From DATARH01 sp035604035 (lineage in GTDB: Bacteria > Pseudomonadota > Alphaproteobacteria > ATCC43930 > CGMCC-115725): 42,534 bases of DNA. The stretch spans positions 1 through 42,534 of the forward strand of contig DATNJF010000098.1 in the NCBI GenBank assembly GCA_035604035.1, read 5' to 3'. Positions 18,438 to 26,776 of the stretch are shown piece by piece; the first letter of the stretch is position 1, and each line of letters starts with the position of its first letter. The notes beneath the pieces were generated by a model that ran no database searches, was not told the origin of the DNA, and saw only the letters and a list, made by a program, of their open reading frames with translations. Both the position numbers and the translations under genes were made by a program.

Positions 18438-18640
18438 CTAAATCTTGGTCTTGGCGCTTCGTTGCCGATGCCAAGGGGTCGGCAACTGGCGCGCGCCCGG
18501 TGGAGCCATGTCGAAACACCCTCCATGCTGGTTTTCAGGCCCGCCGTCCCGCCGGCCGCGGATCGGCCGGTGCGTTGACGACAATTTGCATCTGGGCGTT
18601 TGATCGCGCGCCGTCAAGAGCGGTTGCGCAGGGAGGGCGG

Positions 18641-19510
18641 ATGAAATCGATCGGGCTGTGGAAGATGCTGATTGGCGGATTGCTGGCGCTGTGGAGCGCC
18701 ACTGCCGCGGCGCAGGAGCTCGTCCATTTTCGCTCGCTTGACGATCAACAGACGGTGCTTGACGGCTATCTCTATCGGCCGCCGGGCGACGGGCCGCATC
18801 CGGCTATCGTCGGGTTGCACGGCTGCTCGGGGATGTTCGTCAAGGCGACGGGACAGATGACGGGCCTCTATCGTGCCTGGGCGGCCGAGTTGAGCCACCG
18901 CGGCTACGTCGTGCTCTTGGTTGATAGTTTCGGTCCACGTCAGCACGGCGAGATGTGCTCTGTAGGCGGCTTCGATCTGTCGCTCTATCGGGATCGCCCC
19001 AAAGACGCCTATGGAGCGCTCGCCTACCTGCAAGCCCAGGATTTTGTTCGAGCCGACCGCGTCGGGGCAATCGGCTGGTCGCAGGGCGGTGGCGTAACCC
19101 TCTTTTCGATCGGCACGCCGAGCCGCGGCCGTCCGGCGGGACTGCCTCCCGAGCGCGATTTTCGCGCCGCGATAGCGTTTTATCCCGGCTCCTGCGCCGA
19201 CGACCGGCAGCCCGCGAATTGGACGACCACGGTTCCGCTGCTGGTGCTAATCGGCGTAGCCGATGTCTGGACTCCGGCGGCGCCGTGCAAGACCTTTGTC
19301 GACGGAGCGGCTGCGCGCGGCGCCCCGGTTCAGATCGTGCTTTATCCCGGCGCCTACCACGGGTTTGACGCGCCTAACGTGACCCAGCGGGCGTTACCGG
19401 ACTATCGCACCCGCGCCGGGGTCGTCCCGATTGTTGGCACTGACCCGGCGGCCCGCGATGATGCGCTGCAGCGAGTGCCAGCGTTCTTGGCGTCCTACCT
19501 GAGCCGCTAA
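18641..19510 (+). CDS. Exported dienelactone hydrolase-family protein
   Basis: A 289-residue protein starting at ATG 18641, four to five bases after GGGAGGG. Residues 1-24 are a signal peptide (core MLIGGLLALWSATAAA, cleavage near AAAQ), so it acts in the periplasm. The DLH-type alpha/beta hydrolase fold shows the oxyanion loop GLHGCSGM, nucleophile Ser147 in GWSQGG (DLH proteins often have Cys here), an Asp in GVADVWTPA and His in AYHGFDAP. The substrate is unknown. It is followed 56 bases later by a second exported hydrolase in the same direction, so the two may be co-transcribed. Confidence 0.88.
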   Translation: MKSIGLWKMLIGGLLALWSATAAAQELVHFRSLDDQQTVLDGYLYRPPGDGPHPAIVGLHGCSGMFVKATGQMTGLYRAWAAELSHRGYVVLLVDSFGPRQHGEMCSVGGFDLSLYRDRPKDAYGALAYLQAQDFVRADRVGAIGWSQGGGVTLFSIGTPSRGRPAGLPPERDFRAAIAFYPGSCADDRQPANWTTTVPLLVLIGVADVWTPAAPCKTFVDGAAARGAPVQIVLYPGAYHGFDAPNVTQRALPDYRTRAGVVPIVGTDPAARDDALQRVPAFLASYLSR

Positions 19511-19566
19511 TCGCGCTTCGGGGCGACGGGTTGCGCCCGCCGAACCCTGCTTTTAAGGTCGCCGCG

Positions 19567-20643
19567 ATGGACGCGCGCAGCATTTTCGCCGACGCCTGCT
19601 CACGCCTCCTCGGCGGCTTGGCGCTGCTGGCCCTTGTCGTTTGCGTCGGGGGTGGCGCCCGTGCCGAAACGCAGTTTTTCAGCCTCTACGATTTTCAGCT
19701 CGAGGACGGCACGGTGATGCCCGAGCTGCGCATCGCCTACGAGACCCAGGGCAAGCTTTCCCCGGCGCGCGACAACGCCATCGTGCTGCTGCACGACGCA
19801 CTGGAGGACCATCACGCTTTCGATGTGATGATCGGGCCCGGCAAGACCTTCGACACGAACCGGTATTTCGTCATCGCCGCCGATGCGATCGGCGGTGGCG
19901 AGTCAGCAGCGCCAGGCGACGGCGCCGGCCAGGATTTTCCGCGCTACACGATCCGTGACATGATGGCGGCCGAGTATGGCTTGGTTTCGCGCGGACTGGG
20001 GCTGACGCGGCTGCGCGCGGTGATCGGGCGCTCGATGGGCGCGTTCATCGCCCTCGAATGGGCGGTGCAGCATCCCGAGATGCCGAGGGTCGTCGTCGTG
20101 CTCGCGCCGGCCGTGCGGGCCGACGCCAATTTCCAGGTGGTGATCGATGCGATGGCGGCGGCGGTGGCGCTCGACCCGGCCTGGGAGGGCGGCCGCTACA
20201 AGAGTAATCCCGTCGAGGGATTGCGGCATGCCGGCATCGTCTACTTCCCCTGGGCGGTTAGCACGGCCTATCTCGATCGGCTGGCGCCGGAAGCGGTCGC
20301 CCAGGAATCCGAGGCCGCAGCGAAGAACTTCGCGCAATGGGACGCGAACGGGCTGGTGCTGCGGTTGGCGGCCTGTCGTGGCTACGATCTCAGCGCGCCG
20401 TTCGATGGCGACCTCGACGCGGCGCTGGCGCGCATGACGATGCCGGTGCTGCTGCTGCCAAGCGCCAGCGACCGGCTGATCGGACACGCCGGCGCGCAGC
20501 GGCTGCGCACCGCCCTGGCGCACGCGAGCTACGCCGAAATCTCGACCAATCTTGGTCACAACGCCATCGCCAGCCCGCCGGGAACAACGGAGGGCGACTT
20601 CATCGATCGGACGATTCGCGGCTTTCTCGCTGGGCCGAAGTAG
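19567..20643 (+). CDS. Exported MetX-like alpha/beta hydrolase
   Basis: A 358-residue protein from ATG 19567. The signal peptide is at about 1-33 (core LGGLALLALVVCVGGGARA). The rest is the homoserine acetyltransferase-like alpha/beta hydrolase fold: DFQLEDGTVMPELRIAYET, the HDALEDHHAF region, the strand YFVIAADAIGGGESAAP, nucleophile Ser156 in GRSMGAF, Asp in PSASDRLI and His in NLGHNAIA. MetX enzymes are cytoplasmic, so an exported version is unlikely to make methionine precursors and is more probably an esterase or acyltransferase on an outer-compartment substrate. It converges on the phasin gene, five bases away. Confidence 0.85.
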   Translation: MDARSIFADACSRLLGGLALLALVVCVGGGARAETQFFSLYDFQLEDGTVMPELRIAYETQGKLSPARDNAIVLLHDALEDHHAFDVMIGPGKTFDTNRYFVIAADAIGGGESAAPGDGAGQDFPRYTIRDMMAAEYGLVSRGLGLTRLRAVIGRSMGAFIALEWAVQHPEMPRVVVVLAPAVRADANFQVVIDAMAAAVALDPAWEGGRYKSNPVEGLRHAGIVYFPWAVSTAYLDRLAPEAVAQESEAAAKNFAQWDANGLVLRLAACRGYDLSAPFDGDLDAALARMTMPVLLLPSASDRLIGHAGAQRLRTALAHASYAEISTNLGHNAIASPPGTTEGDFIDRTIRGFLAGPK

Positions 20644-20648
20644 CCGCT

Positions 20649-21116
20649 TCAGTCGACCCGCGCCGACCCACCCAATGGCGCGGCGATCCGCCGCGATGCC
20701 TCGCTCGCGATGTGCGCGCCGATCTCACTGAGTCGGGTCGATCCGGCGATCAGCGCCGCAAAGTTGCGCCGGGCAAAGGCGAACTGGATCTCGACCGCGT
20801 CAGCGAAATTGCGGGAGCGGCTCAGCGCGGCGGCGCCGTCGCCTGCTTCGGTCAAAGTCGCCTGAGCGAGCCCCGTCATCTCGAGCGCCAGGGCCGTAAC
20901 GCCGCTGGCGACGGCCAGTTGCGACTCGCCGACCGAAGCAAGCGACGTGCGATAGGCGGCGAGCAGCTGCTCGGTCATGTTCTGTGGCGAGTGGCGCCGC
21001 GGCGGCGGAAGCGCAGTCACCGGGCCGGTTTTCTCCGCCGGCGGCGGTGCCGGTCGGGCTATGGCTATCGGCGTCTGCGCCAGTCGCTTTGGTTTGGAAT
21101 TCTTGGATTCGCTCAT
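20649..21116 (-). CDS. Phasin-family protein
   Basis: A 155-residue protein. The ATG at 21116 follows AAGGCAAGGCAAAA, a plausible ribosome binding site; the frame is open further upstream, but that part overlaps the putative promoter. Residues 1-50 are basic and proline rich. The rest is amphipathic helix with the phasin hallmark FADAVEIQFAFARRNFAAL then STRLSEIGAHIASEA. Phasins coat polyhydroxyalkanoate granules and control their size and number. No pha synthase or depolymerase gene lies in the window. Two TGC-N3-GCA palindromes upstream fit control by a PhaR-type repressor. Confidence 0.85.
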   Translation of the reverse strand: MSESKNSKPKRLAQTPIAIARPAPPPAEKTGPVTALPPPRRHSPQNMTEQLLAAYRTSLASVGESQLAVASGVTALALEMTGLAQATLTEAGDGAAALSRSRNFADAVEIQFAFARRNFAALIAGSTRLSEIGAHIASEASRRIAAPLGGSARVD

Positions 21117-21143
21117 TTTTGCCTTGCCTTTCTGAAATATCGA

Positions 21144-21214
21144 TGGTGCGGCGCACAACGATGAAATAGAAGCTGAGGCATTCAATTTCAAGTCATAAGT
21201 TGTGCGACGCACAA
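21144..21214 (-). promoter_or_regulatory. Phasin promoter flanked by two TGC-N3-GCA palindromes
   Basis: On the minus strand a -35-like TTGAAA (21186-21191) and a weak -10-like TATTTC (21163-21168) are 17 bases apart. TTGTGCGACGCACAA (21200-21214), a perfect palindrome about its centre base, lies upstream of the -35. A second site, GTGCGGCGCAC (21146-21156) within 21144-21158, lies just downstream of the -10. Centres are 56 bases apart. Both contain TGC-N3-GCA, which as I recall is the half-site arrangement bound by PhaR-type polyhydroxyalkanoate regulators. Confidence 0.6.
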
Positions 21215-21348
21215 TAGCATCGCGACGAGTGTGCGTTGCGGACATTGGCGCACCCTTGCGTCGCGGTAGAATTCGCTTTCGTTCCCTTCGCTTTGACATC
21301 TTTTCATCTTTTTTTTACGCTCCTGGCAGCGAATAGCTGCGGGGCTTA

Positions 21349-22842
21349 ATGTTGGGGTTGTCTGGGGTGGGGGTTAGCGTGCCGGCTGAAATGCCGATCG
21401 AGGGGAAGCTCGGCCGTGGTTTCGTGCGGTCTTTGTCGTTCATCGGCGGACTTGCGGTGGCCGCGGGATTGAGCTGCGCACCGGTCGTGGCGAGCGAAGT
21501 GCCGCCGCCGCGCGGCGGGCCGGTTTACGAGGCGATCGTGCTCGATGCCGAAACCGGGCAAGTGCTGCGCGGGCTGAACCCGGATACGGTGACCTATCCG
21601 GCGTCGCTTACCAAGATGATGACGCTGTACTTGACCTTCGAGGCGCTCAATAGCGGCAAGCTGCGGCTCGAACAATACTTCCAGGTTTCGGCCGCCGCGG
21701 CCGCACATGCCCCGTCGAAGCTTGGCCTGGAGCCGGGCGAGAGTGTCAGCATCCGCGACCTGATCCTCGGCGTCGTCACCAAGTCGGCGAACGACGCGGC
21801 GGCGACGCTGGCCGAAGGGCTCGGCGGCACCGAGGCAAACTTTGCCGCGATGATGACGCAGAAGGCGCATCAGCTGGGCATGGCGCATACCGTCTACCGC
21901 AACGCGTCCGGCTTGCCGGATGCGGGACAACTGACGACAGCCCGCGACGTTGCCCGGCTGGCGCTGGCGTTGCTCCACGATTTCCCGCGCGAGTATCGCT
22001 ATTTCTCGGTGCGCCAGTTCGAGTTCGAGGGACGCATCGTCGATTCGCACGATCATCTGCTCGAATGGTACGACGGCGCCGATGGGATCAAGACCGGCTA
22101 CACCGTCGCCTCGGGTTTCAACCTCGCAACCTCCGCGGTGCGCAACGGTCATCGCCTGATTGGCGTGATCATGGGCGGCGGCACCGCGCGGGTGCGCGAT
22201 GAAGAGATGGCACGCCTGCTCGATCTCGGCTTTGCCGATCTGGGTAATCAAGCGCCGGTGGCGGCGCAGAACCGACCGCCAGCAGCGCCGAACATTGCCG
22301 CGGTCCTGCCGGCGCCGGTGGCGACTCCTCAACCGGCGGCTCAAGTCGCCATGGCACAACCAACGAAACCCGCGCCATCATTCGCCGCGCTTGCCGGCGC
22401 CGCGCTCGCTCCGCCATCGCCGGCAGCGGCGACCCCGGCGCCCGTCGTGCAGCCGGCAGCGGCGAGCCCGCAACCCGAGCCGCGTCCTTCGACAATCGGT
22501 GCCGTCGCCGCCGCGGCGATCCAGCACCTCGCCCCGGTCAGCCATGCCGAGGCGGCGACGGTTCAGCCCGAGCCAAGCGAGGCTTGGGGCATTCAGATCG
22601 GTACCTATCGCGTCGCGACGGCGGCGGAGCGCGCCGAGCACAAGATCAGCCGTCTCGCGGTCGCGAAGGGTAAGGAAAGCGTGATCCTGGCGCCGGCAGC
22701 AGGCGAGCATGACCGGGTCTATCGCCTGCGCCTGCTGCACTTCTCGCCGCACGGCGCGCGCAATGCCTGCGATGAACTGCACCGCCAAGGGATCGGTTGC
22801 ACCGTGGTGCCCCCGGCGGGGATGAAAGTCGCCAGCCGCTAG
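21349..22842 (+). CDS. D-alanyl-D-alanine carboxypeptidase with C-terminal SPOR domain
   Basis: A 497-residue protein. The export signal core is around residues 27-49 (FIGGLAVAAGLSCAPVVAS). The penicillin-binding D,D-peptidase domain follows with catalytic Ser86 in SLTK, the SAN triad (146-148) and KTG (248-250). After it comes an Ala/Pro linker (about 300-410) and a SPOR peptidoglycan-binding domain starting WGIQIGTYR and ending near residue 490. It trims the terminal D-alanine of peptidoglycan side chains, and SPOR would bring it to denuded glycan at the division site. ATG 21391 (MPIEGKL) is an alternative start. The gene converges on the mutase gene. Confidence 0.93.
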   Translation: MLGLSGVGVSVPAEMPIEGKLGRGFVRSLSFIGGLAVAAGLSCAPVVASEVPPPRGGPVYEAIVLDAETGQVLRGLNPDTVTYPASLTKMMTLYLTFEALNSGKLRLEQYFQVSAAAAAHAPSKLGLEPGESVSIRDLILGVVTKSANDAAATLAEGLGGTEANFAAMMTQKAHQLGMAHTVYRNASGLPDAGQLTTARDVARLALALLHDFPREYRYFSVRQFEFEGRIVDSHDHLLEWYDGADGIKTGYTVASGFNLATSAVRNGHRLIGVIMGGGTARVRDEEMARLLDLGFADLGNQAPVAAQNRPPAAPNIAAVLPAPVATPQPAAQVAMAQPTKPAPSFAALAGAALAPPSPAAATPAPVVQPAAASPQPEPRPSTIGAVAAAAIQHLAPVSHAEAATVQPEPSEAWGIQIGTYRVATAAERAEHKISRLAVAKGKESVILAPAAGEHDRVYRLRLLHFSPHGARNACDELHRQGIGCTVVPPAGMKVASR

Positions 22843-22848
22843 GCCTGC

Positions 22849-24240
22849 TCAGCTCAGCGTGACGCGCATTCCGCTGGCGCCCAGTTCTTGGACAATACGC
22901 TGCTTCAACCGCGCGAGGCCTTCGGGGCTCGCCGCTTCGGCGCGGGCGACGATCACCGCCTGTGTGTTCGAGGCGCGGATCAGCCACCAGCCGTCCTCGC
23001 TCTTCACCCTCACCCCGTCGATATCGATGACCTCCCCCCCGCCTTGGCGCAGCCGCTCGGCGATCTCGCCGACGATGGCGAATTTGCGCGCCTCGTCGCA
23101 TTCGAGGCGCAATTCGGGGGTGTTGAATGTCACCGGCAGGCGGTCGGCGATCGCGGCGAGGCTGTCGCTGCCGCGGCCGAGGATGCCGAGGAGCCGCACC
23201 GCGACATAGACCGCGTCGTCAAAGCCGTAATAGCGGTCGGCAAAAAAGATGTGGCCGCTCATCTCGCCGGCAAGCGGCGCCTTCAGCTCGGCGAGCTTGG
23301 CCTTGATCGGCGAGTGCCCGGTCGGCGCCATCACCGGCTTGCCGCCGGCCCGCGCGATCTCGTCGAACAGCACTTGGCTTGCCTTGACGTCGGCGAGGAT
23401 CGGCGCACCCGGATATCGCGCCAGTACGTCGCGCGCCAGCACGATCATCAGCTGGTCGCCCCAGAAGATGCGCCCCTTCGCGTCGACGACGCCGATGCGG
23501 TCGCCATCGCCGTCAAAGGCGATGCCGAGGTCGCAGCCGCGCCGCGCGACTTCCTCCTGCAGCTGACCCAGGTTCTCAGGCACGGTCGGGTCGGGATGAT
23601 GCGCCGGGAAGCGCCCATCGATCGTCGCGTTGATTAGATGGTGGGTTCCGGGCAGCCTCTTGGTCAACGCGGAGACCACATCGCCGGTCGCGCCGTTGCC
23701 CGGATCCCAGGCGACTTTGAGCGGCCGCATCCCGTCATAGTCGCGGGCGAGCCGGGCGACGTAGTCGACGAAGACCGAATGCTCTTCAACCGTGCCGTGC
23801 CGACCGGACGCCTCACCGAGCGAGGCGGCGATCACGCCGAGCCGCTGGATCGCCTCGGCGTAGAACGGCTTGCCGCCAAGCACCATCTTGAAGCCGTTAT
23901 GGTCGGGCGGGTTGTGCGACCCGGTCACCATGATGCCACCGTCGACCTTGAGCGTCGCCGCGGCGAAATAAAGCATCGGGGTCGGCCCGCGGCCGATCCG
24001 CAAGACATCGACGCCGCCAGCCGCCAGTCCCTCGACCAGCGCGGCCTCCAGTTCGGGCGAGGTCAACCGGCCATCGTAACCGACGGCGACGCGATGTTTT
24101 CTTCCGCGGCCGCAGGCCTCCACCAAAATTCCGGCAAAGGCACGGCCGATCGCCTCGGCGTCGGCTGGAAAGAGCGTTTTACCGACGATGCCGCGAATGT
24201 CGTACTCGCGCAGAATCGTCGGGTCGAAGCGATGCGGCAT
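22849..24240 (-). CDS. Phosphomannomutase/phosphoglucomutase
   Basis: A 463-residue alpha-D-phosphohexomutase. The ATG at 24240 (MPHRFDP) begins right at the family's N-terminal motif ILREYDIRGIVG; the longer open frame upstream runs into galU. The phosphoserine is Ser108 in TGSHNPPDHNGFKM, the metal loop is FDGDGDRIGV, the sugar-specificity loop is GEMSGHIFF and the C-terminal phosphate site is RASNTQA. It interconverts hexose 1- and 6-phosphates for sugar nucleotides and envelope polysaccharides. Eleven bases separate it from galU upstream in the same direction, so the pair works as an operon feeding UDP-glucose and probably GDP-mannose. Confidence 0.95.
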   Translation of the reverse strand: MPHRFDPTILREYDIRGIVGKTLFPADAEAIGRAFAGILVEACGRGRKHRVAVGYDGRLTSPELEAALVEGLAAGGVDVLRIGRGPTPMLYFAAATLKVDGGIMVTGSHNPPDHNGFKMVLGGKPFYAEAIQRLGVIAASLGEASGRHGTVEEHSVFVDYVARLARDYDGMRPLKVAWDPGNGATGDVVSALTKRLPGTHHLINATIDGRFPAHHPDPTVPENLGQLQEEVARRGCDLGIAFDGDGDRIGVVDAKGRIFWGDQLMIVLARDVLARYPGAPILADVKASQVLFDEIARAGGKPVMAPTGHSPIKAKLAELKAPLAGEMSGHIFFADRYYGFDDAVYVAVRLLGILGRGSDSLAAIADRLPVTFNTPELRLECDEARKFAIVGEIAERLRQGGGEVIDIDGVRVKSEDGWWLIRASNTQAVIVARAEAASPEGLARLKQRIVQELGASGMRVTLS

Positions 24241-24251
24241 CGCTGGAATGG

Positions 24252-25124
24252 CTAGCGGTAATTCTGGAGGATTTGGCGCAAGCCGGCGCCGAGCTCTGGG
24301 TGCTCGAGACCGAGCGCGACGGTGGCTTCGAGATAGCCGAGCTTGTCGCCGCAATCATAGCGGCGGGCAGCGGCGCGGAAGCCGTGGAAGAGTTGGCCCT
24401 CGGCGATCAGCGCGGCGAGCCCGTCGGTCAGCTGAATTTCGTTGCCGGCACCGGGTTTGGTCCTTTCGAGGTGGCCGAAGATTTCGGGCTGGATGATGTA
24501 GCGGCCGATGATCGTCAAGTTCGAGGGTGCTTCTTCCGGCTTGGGTTTCTCGACGACGCCCTTGGCGCGAACCAAGTTGCCTTTGTCCTCGACGATATCG
24601 AGCACGCCGTAGCGGTTGGTCTGCTCGCGCGGCACCTCGATCACGGCGACGATATTGCCACCGGTCTCGTCATAGGCGTCGACCATCTGTTTGAGGCACG
24701 GGGGATCGCCCACCATCAAATCATCGACCAGCAACACCGCGAACGGCTCGTCGCCGACCAGATGACGCGCGCACCACACCGCGTGGCCAAGGCCGAGCGG
24801 CTGCTGTTGCCGCGTATAGGCGACGTGGCCGGCGGGCGGAAGCCAGGAACGCAGCTCGCTGAGCTGCGCGTCCTTGCCGCGTTGCTGCAAGGTCGCCTCA
24901 AGCTCGTAGGCGTGGTCGAAATGGTCCTCGAGCGAAGATTTGCCCCGCCCGGTAACGAAATAGAACTGCTCGATCCCGGCGGCCTTCGCCTCTTCGACAG
25001 CGTAATGGATGAGCGGCCGGTCGACGACCGTCAGCATCTCTTTCGGCATGGCCTTGGTCGCCGGCAGGATGCGGGTGCCGAGCCCGGCGACGGGAAAGAC
25101 CGCCTTGCGTACGCGCTGCTTCAT
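24252..25124 (-). CDS. galU: UTP-glucose-1-phosphate uridylyltransferase
   Basis: A 290-residue GalU, normal length. The nucleotide-binding N-terminus KAVFPVAGLGTRILPATKAMPKE, the FVTGRGKSSLEDHFD block, the sugar-binding VLLVDDLM and the KGVVEKPKPEEAPSN motif are all conserved. It makes UDP-glucose from UTP and glucose-1-phosphate, used for exopolysaccharide, lipopolysaccharide and possibly hopanoid head groups. It is first in the leftward operon with the phosphohexomutase. The 210-base gap upstream to the divergent methyltransferase gene should hold its promoter. Confidence 0.96.
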   Translation of the reverse strand: MKQRVRKAVFPVAGLGTRILPATKAMPKEMLTVVDRPLIHYAVEEAKAAGIEQFYFVTGRGKSSLEDHFDHAYELEATLQQRGKDAQLSELRSWLPPAGHVAYTRQQQPLGLGHAVWCARHLVGDEPFAVLLVDDLMVGDPPCLKQMVDAYDETGGNIVAVIEVPREQTNRYGVLDIVEDKGNLVRAKGVVEKPKPEEAPSNLTIIGRYIIQPEIFGHLERTKPGAGNEIQLTDGLAALIAEGQLFHGFRAAARRYDCGDKLGYLEATVALGLEHPELGAGLRQILQNYR

Positions 25125-25298
25125 GAAGCTCCTCTTGGCGCGGCCAATGTCTCACGCCACGGTCGGCCGCTGACCTAATAACGTAGAAGCCGATAAAACG
25201 CTTCCCAGACTGCGCAACGCGATTATCGGATACGGCCGCTTACGTCTGGTTAATCGGGCAGAAAGTTGATGGCTCGGACTTAGTTCAGAGAGATTCGA

Positions 25299-25304
25299 TA
25301 TAAT
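25299..25304 (+). promoter_or_regulatory. TATAAT -10-like element
   Basis: A perfect TATAAT lies 30 bases before the methyltransferase start, in an otherwise AT-richer part of the 25125-25334 gap. No good -35 lies 16-18 bases upstream (the bases there are GGACTT), so it is a candidate only. Confidence 0.35.
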
Positions 25305-25334
25305 GTCGGCGCTGCGTGACATTAAGGGTCCGCC

Positions 25335-26075
25335 TTGCCAAAGAAGCCCGATTCGCTGTCGTGTGTCCGCCGCCGCTTCAAGAATTGGTTGCAGCGCAAT
25401 TTCCAGCCGTGGCGCGTCGCGACGTTTGGCGGCATCCGGGTGCATTACAAAGAGGTGCTTGACGGGGGCGGCAGCTCATTCGGTCAGGAATTCGCCCCCT
25501 TCCTCAAAGGCCGGGGCATGCCCAAGCAGGCGCGGGCGTTCGAATGGTGCGCCGGCCCGGCCTTCATCGGATTTTCGCTTCTCGGCCACGGGCAGTGCGA
25601 CACGCTGTGCCTGGCGGACATCAATCCGGCGTCGGTAGCGGCGTGCCGGCGCACTATCGCAGACAACGAATTGGGCGGGCGCGTCACGGTTTACCATTCC
25701 GACAATTTGTCGGCGATCCCCGCTGAGGAGCGGTGGGATCTGGTCGTCGGAAACCCCCCGTTCTTCGATCACGGAGCGTTTCATCTACGGGCACACGACA
25801 CGGGCTGGGCCCTGCATCGCGAGTTTTTCGCGACGATCGGCCGATTTCTTCGCCCCGGCGGGGTGATCGTGCTGCAGGAAAACAATCTCGGCTCCACGGC
25901 CGAGACGTTTCGCGAGATGATCGAAGCGGCGGGACTCACGATTGTTTTTGTCGACGGCTGCGAGCCGCGGCTGACACCGGATTCGCGCATCTACTACATC
26001 GGTATCATGCGCTGCGGCGATGCCGTGCCCGGGTGGGCCCGCGCGGCTGCCGCCGAAGAGAAGCTGCCGGCCTAA
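25335..26075 (+). CDS. Class I SAM-dependent methyltransferase, NPPF type
   Basis: A 246-residue protein. The TTG at 25335 is preferred: an in-frame stop lies at 25323, AAGGG sits six bases upstream of the TTG, and conserved-looking sequence begins before the next start candidates. Motif I is EWCAGPAFIGFSLLG (about 70-84), with the acidic residue of motif II in LADINPAS. Catalytic motif IV is NPPF at 140-143. NPPY/F methyltransferases modify a planar nitrogen, such as adenine or guanine N in RNA or glutamine in release factors. The substrate is not evident. The gene is isolated, divergent from galU and convergent with the J-domain gene, overlapping its end by four bases. Confidence 0.82.
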   Translation: MPKKPDSLSCVRRRFKNWLQRNFQPWRVATFGGIRVHYKEVLDGGGSSFGQEFAPFLKGRGMPKQARAFEWCAGPAFIGFSLLGHGQCDTLCLADINPASVAACRRTIADNELGGRVTVYHSDNLSAIPAEERWDLVVGNPPFFDHGAFHLRAHDTGWALHREFFATIGRFLRPGGVIVLQENNLGSTAETFREMIEAAGLTIVFVDGCEPRLTPDSRIYYIGIMRCGDAVPGWARAAAAEEKLPA

Positions 26076-26773
26076 CGCTTCAACAACACGTCGCGGGCAC
26101 GGTTGATCTTGGTGGCGAGGTAATCGGTGCCACCGTGGTCGGGGTGGAGCTGCATCATCAACCGGTGATGCGCGGCGCGGATCGCGGCTTCGTCGGCCCC
26201 AGGTTGGAGACCGAGGATCTCGTACGCCTCCGCGACGGTCATGTCATCGGTGCCGCCGCGCGGCGGGGTCGATTGTCCGCCGCCCATCACCTCGCGCCAG
26301 TCTGGGTGCAGACGGTCGAGATAGGCCTCGAGCAAGCGTGCCCCCTCGGAATCAGCGGCGCGGCACTCGCGCAACAGAGCCACGAGGTCGGCGGTGGTCA
26401 GTTCGGCGAGCCGCATGCCCTCGAACCGTCCGGCGAGCACGGTGCCGGTCATCGTCCCGGTATCGTGGTCAAGGCTCATGCGCAGATAGGGCGTCGACGC
26501 CTCGGACGCGGGGCTGGCCCCCGGCCCATGAAACCGGGCGAGAAACGAGCGCAAATAAGGCCGCAGGTACGGCAACGCCAAGGTGAGCGGCAGCCAGATG
26601 AAGGCAAAGCGTTCCGACAGCAGCAGAAAAAGGAACAGCAGGCCGCAGGCGCCGAGCGCGGTCCATTTCAACGCCTGTGCGAGCTTTGCCGGATTGGCGT
26701 TGACGAACAGATAGATCAGCAGCAACAACCCGCCGAGGATTGCCACGCCGCCGAAGAGCGCGAGTTCCGGCAT
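26072..26773 (-). CDS. Membrane-anchored J-domain protein, Pam18/Tim14-like
   Basis: A 233-residue protein with two or three hydrophobic segments at about 5-24, 36-52 and 56-70, a middle region of about 100 residues (LDHDTGTMTGTVLAG...), and a C-terminal J-domain at about 180-233. The J-domain has the catalytic HPD at 210-212 followed by HGGTDYLATKINRARDVLL, closely resembling the end of mitochondrial Pam18/Tim14. It should recruit an Hsp70 to the cytoplasmic face of the inner membrane. The gene starts three bases after the VWA gene, which itself overlaps the oxidoreductase gene, so all three are one operon. Confidence 0.9.
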   Translation of the reverse strand: MPELALFGGVAILGGLLLLIYLFVNANPAKLAQALKWTALGACGLLFLFLLLSERFAFIWLPLTLALPYLRPYLRSFLARFHGPGASPASEASTPYLRMSLDHDTGTMTGTVLAGRFEGMRLAELTTADLVALLRECRAADSEGARLLEAYLDRLHPDWREVMGGGQSTPPRGGTDDMTVAEAYEILGLQPGADEAAIRAAHHRLMMQLHPDHGGTDYLATKINRARDVLLKR

Positions 26774-26776
26774 CGC

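Noticed and set aside
21117..21299. 61-residue N-terminal extension of the phasin
   Set aside because: It would place coding sequence over the -35/-10 elements and both palindromes; the ATG at 21116 has a ribosome binding site.
21346..22359. Minus-strand open frame opposite the carboxypeptidase gene
   Set aside because: Composition is that of a shadow frame (His/Arg rich), and the plus-strand protein has all catalytic motifs.
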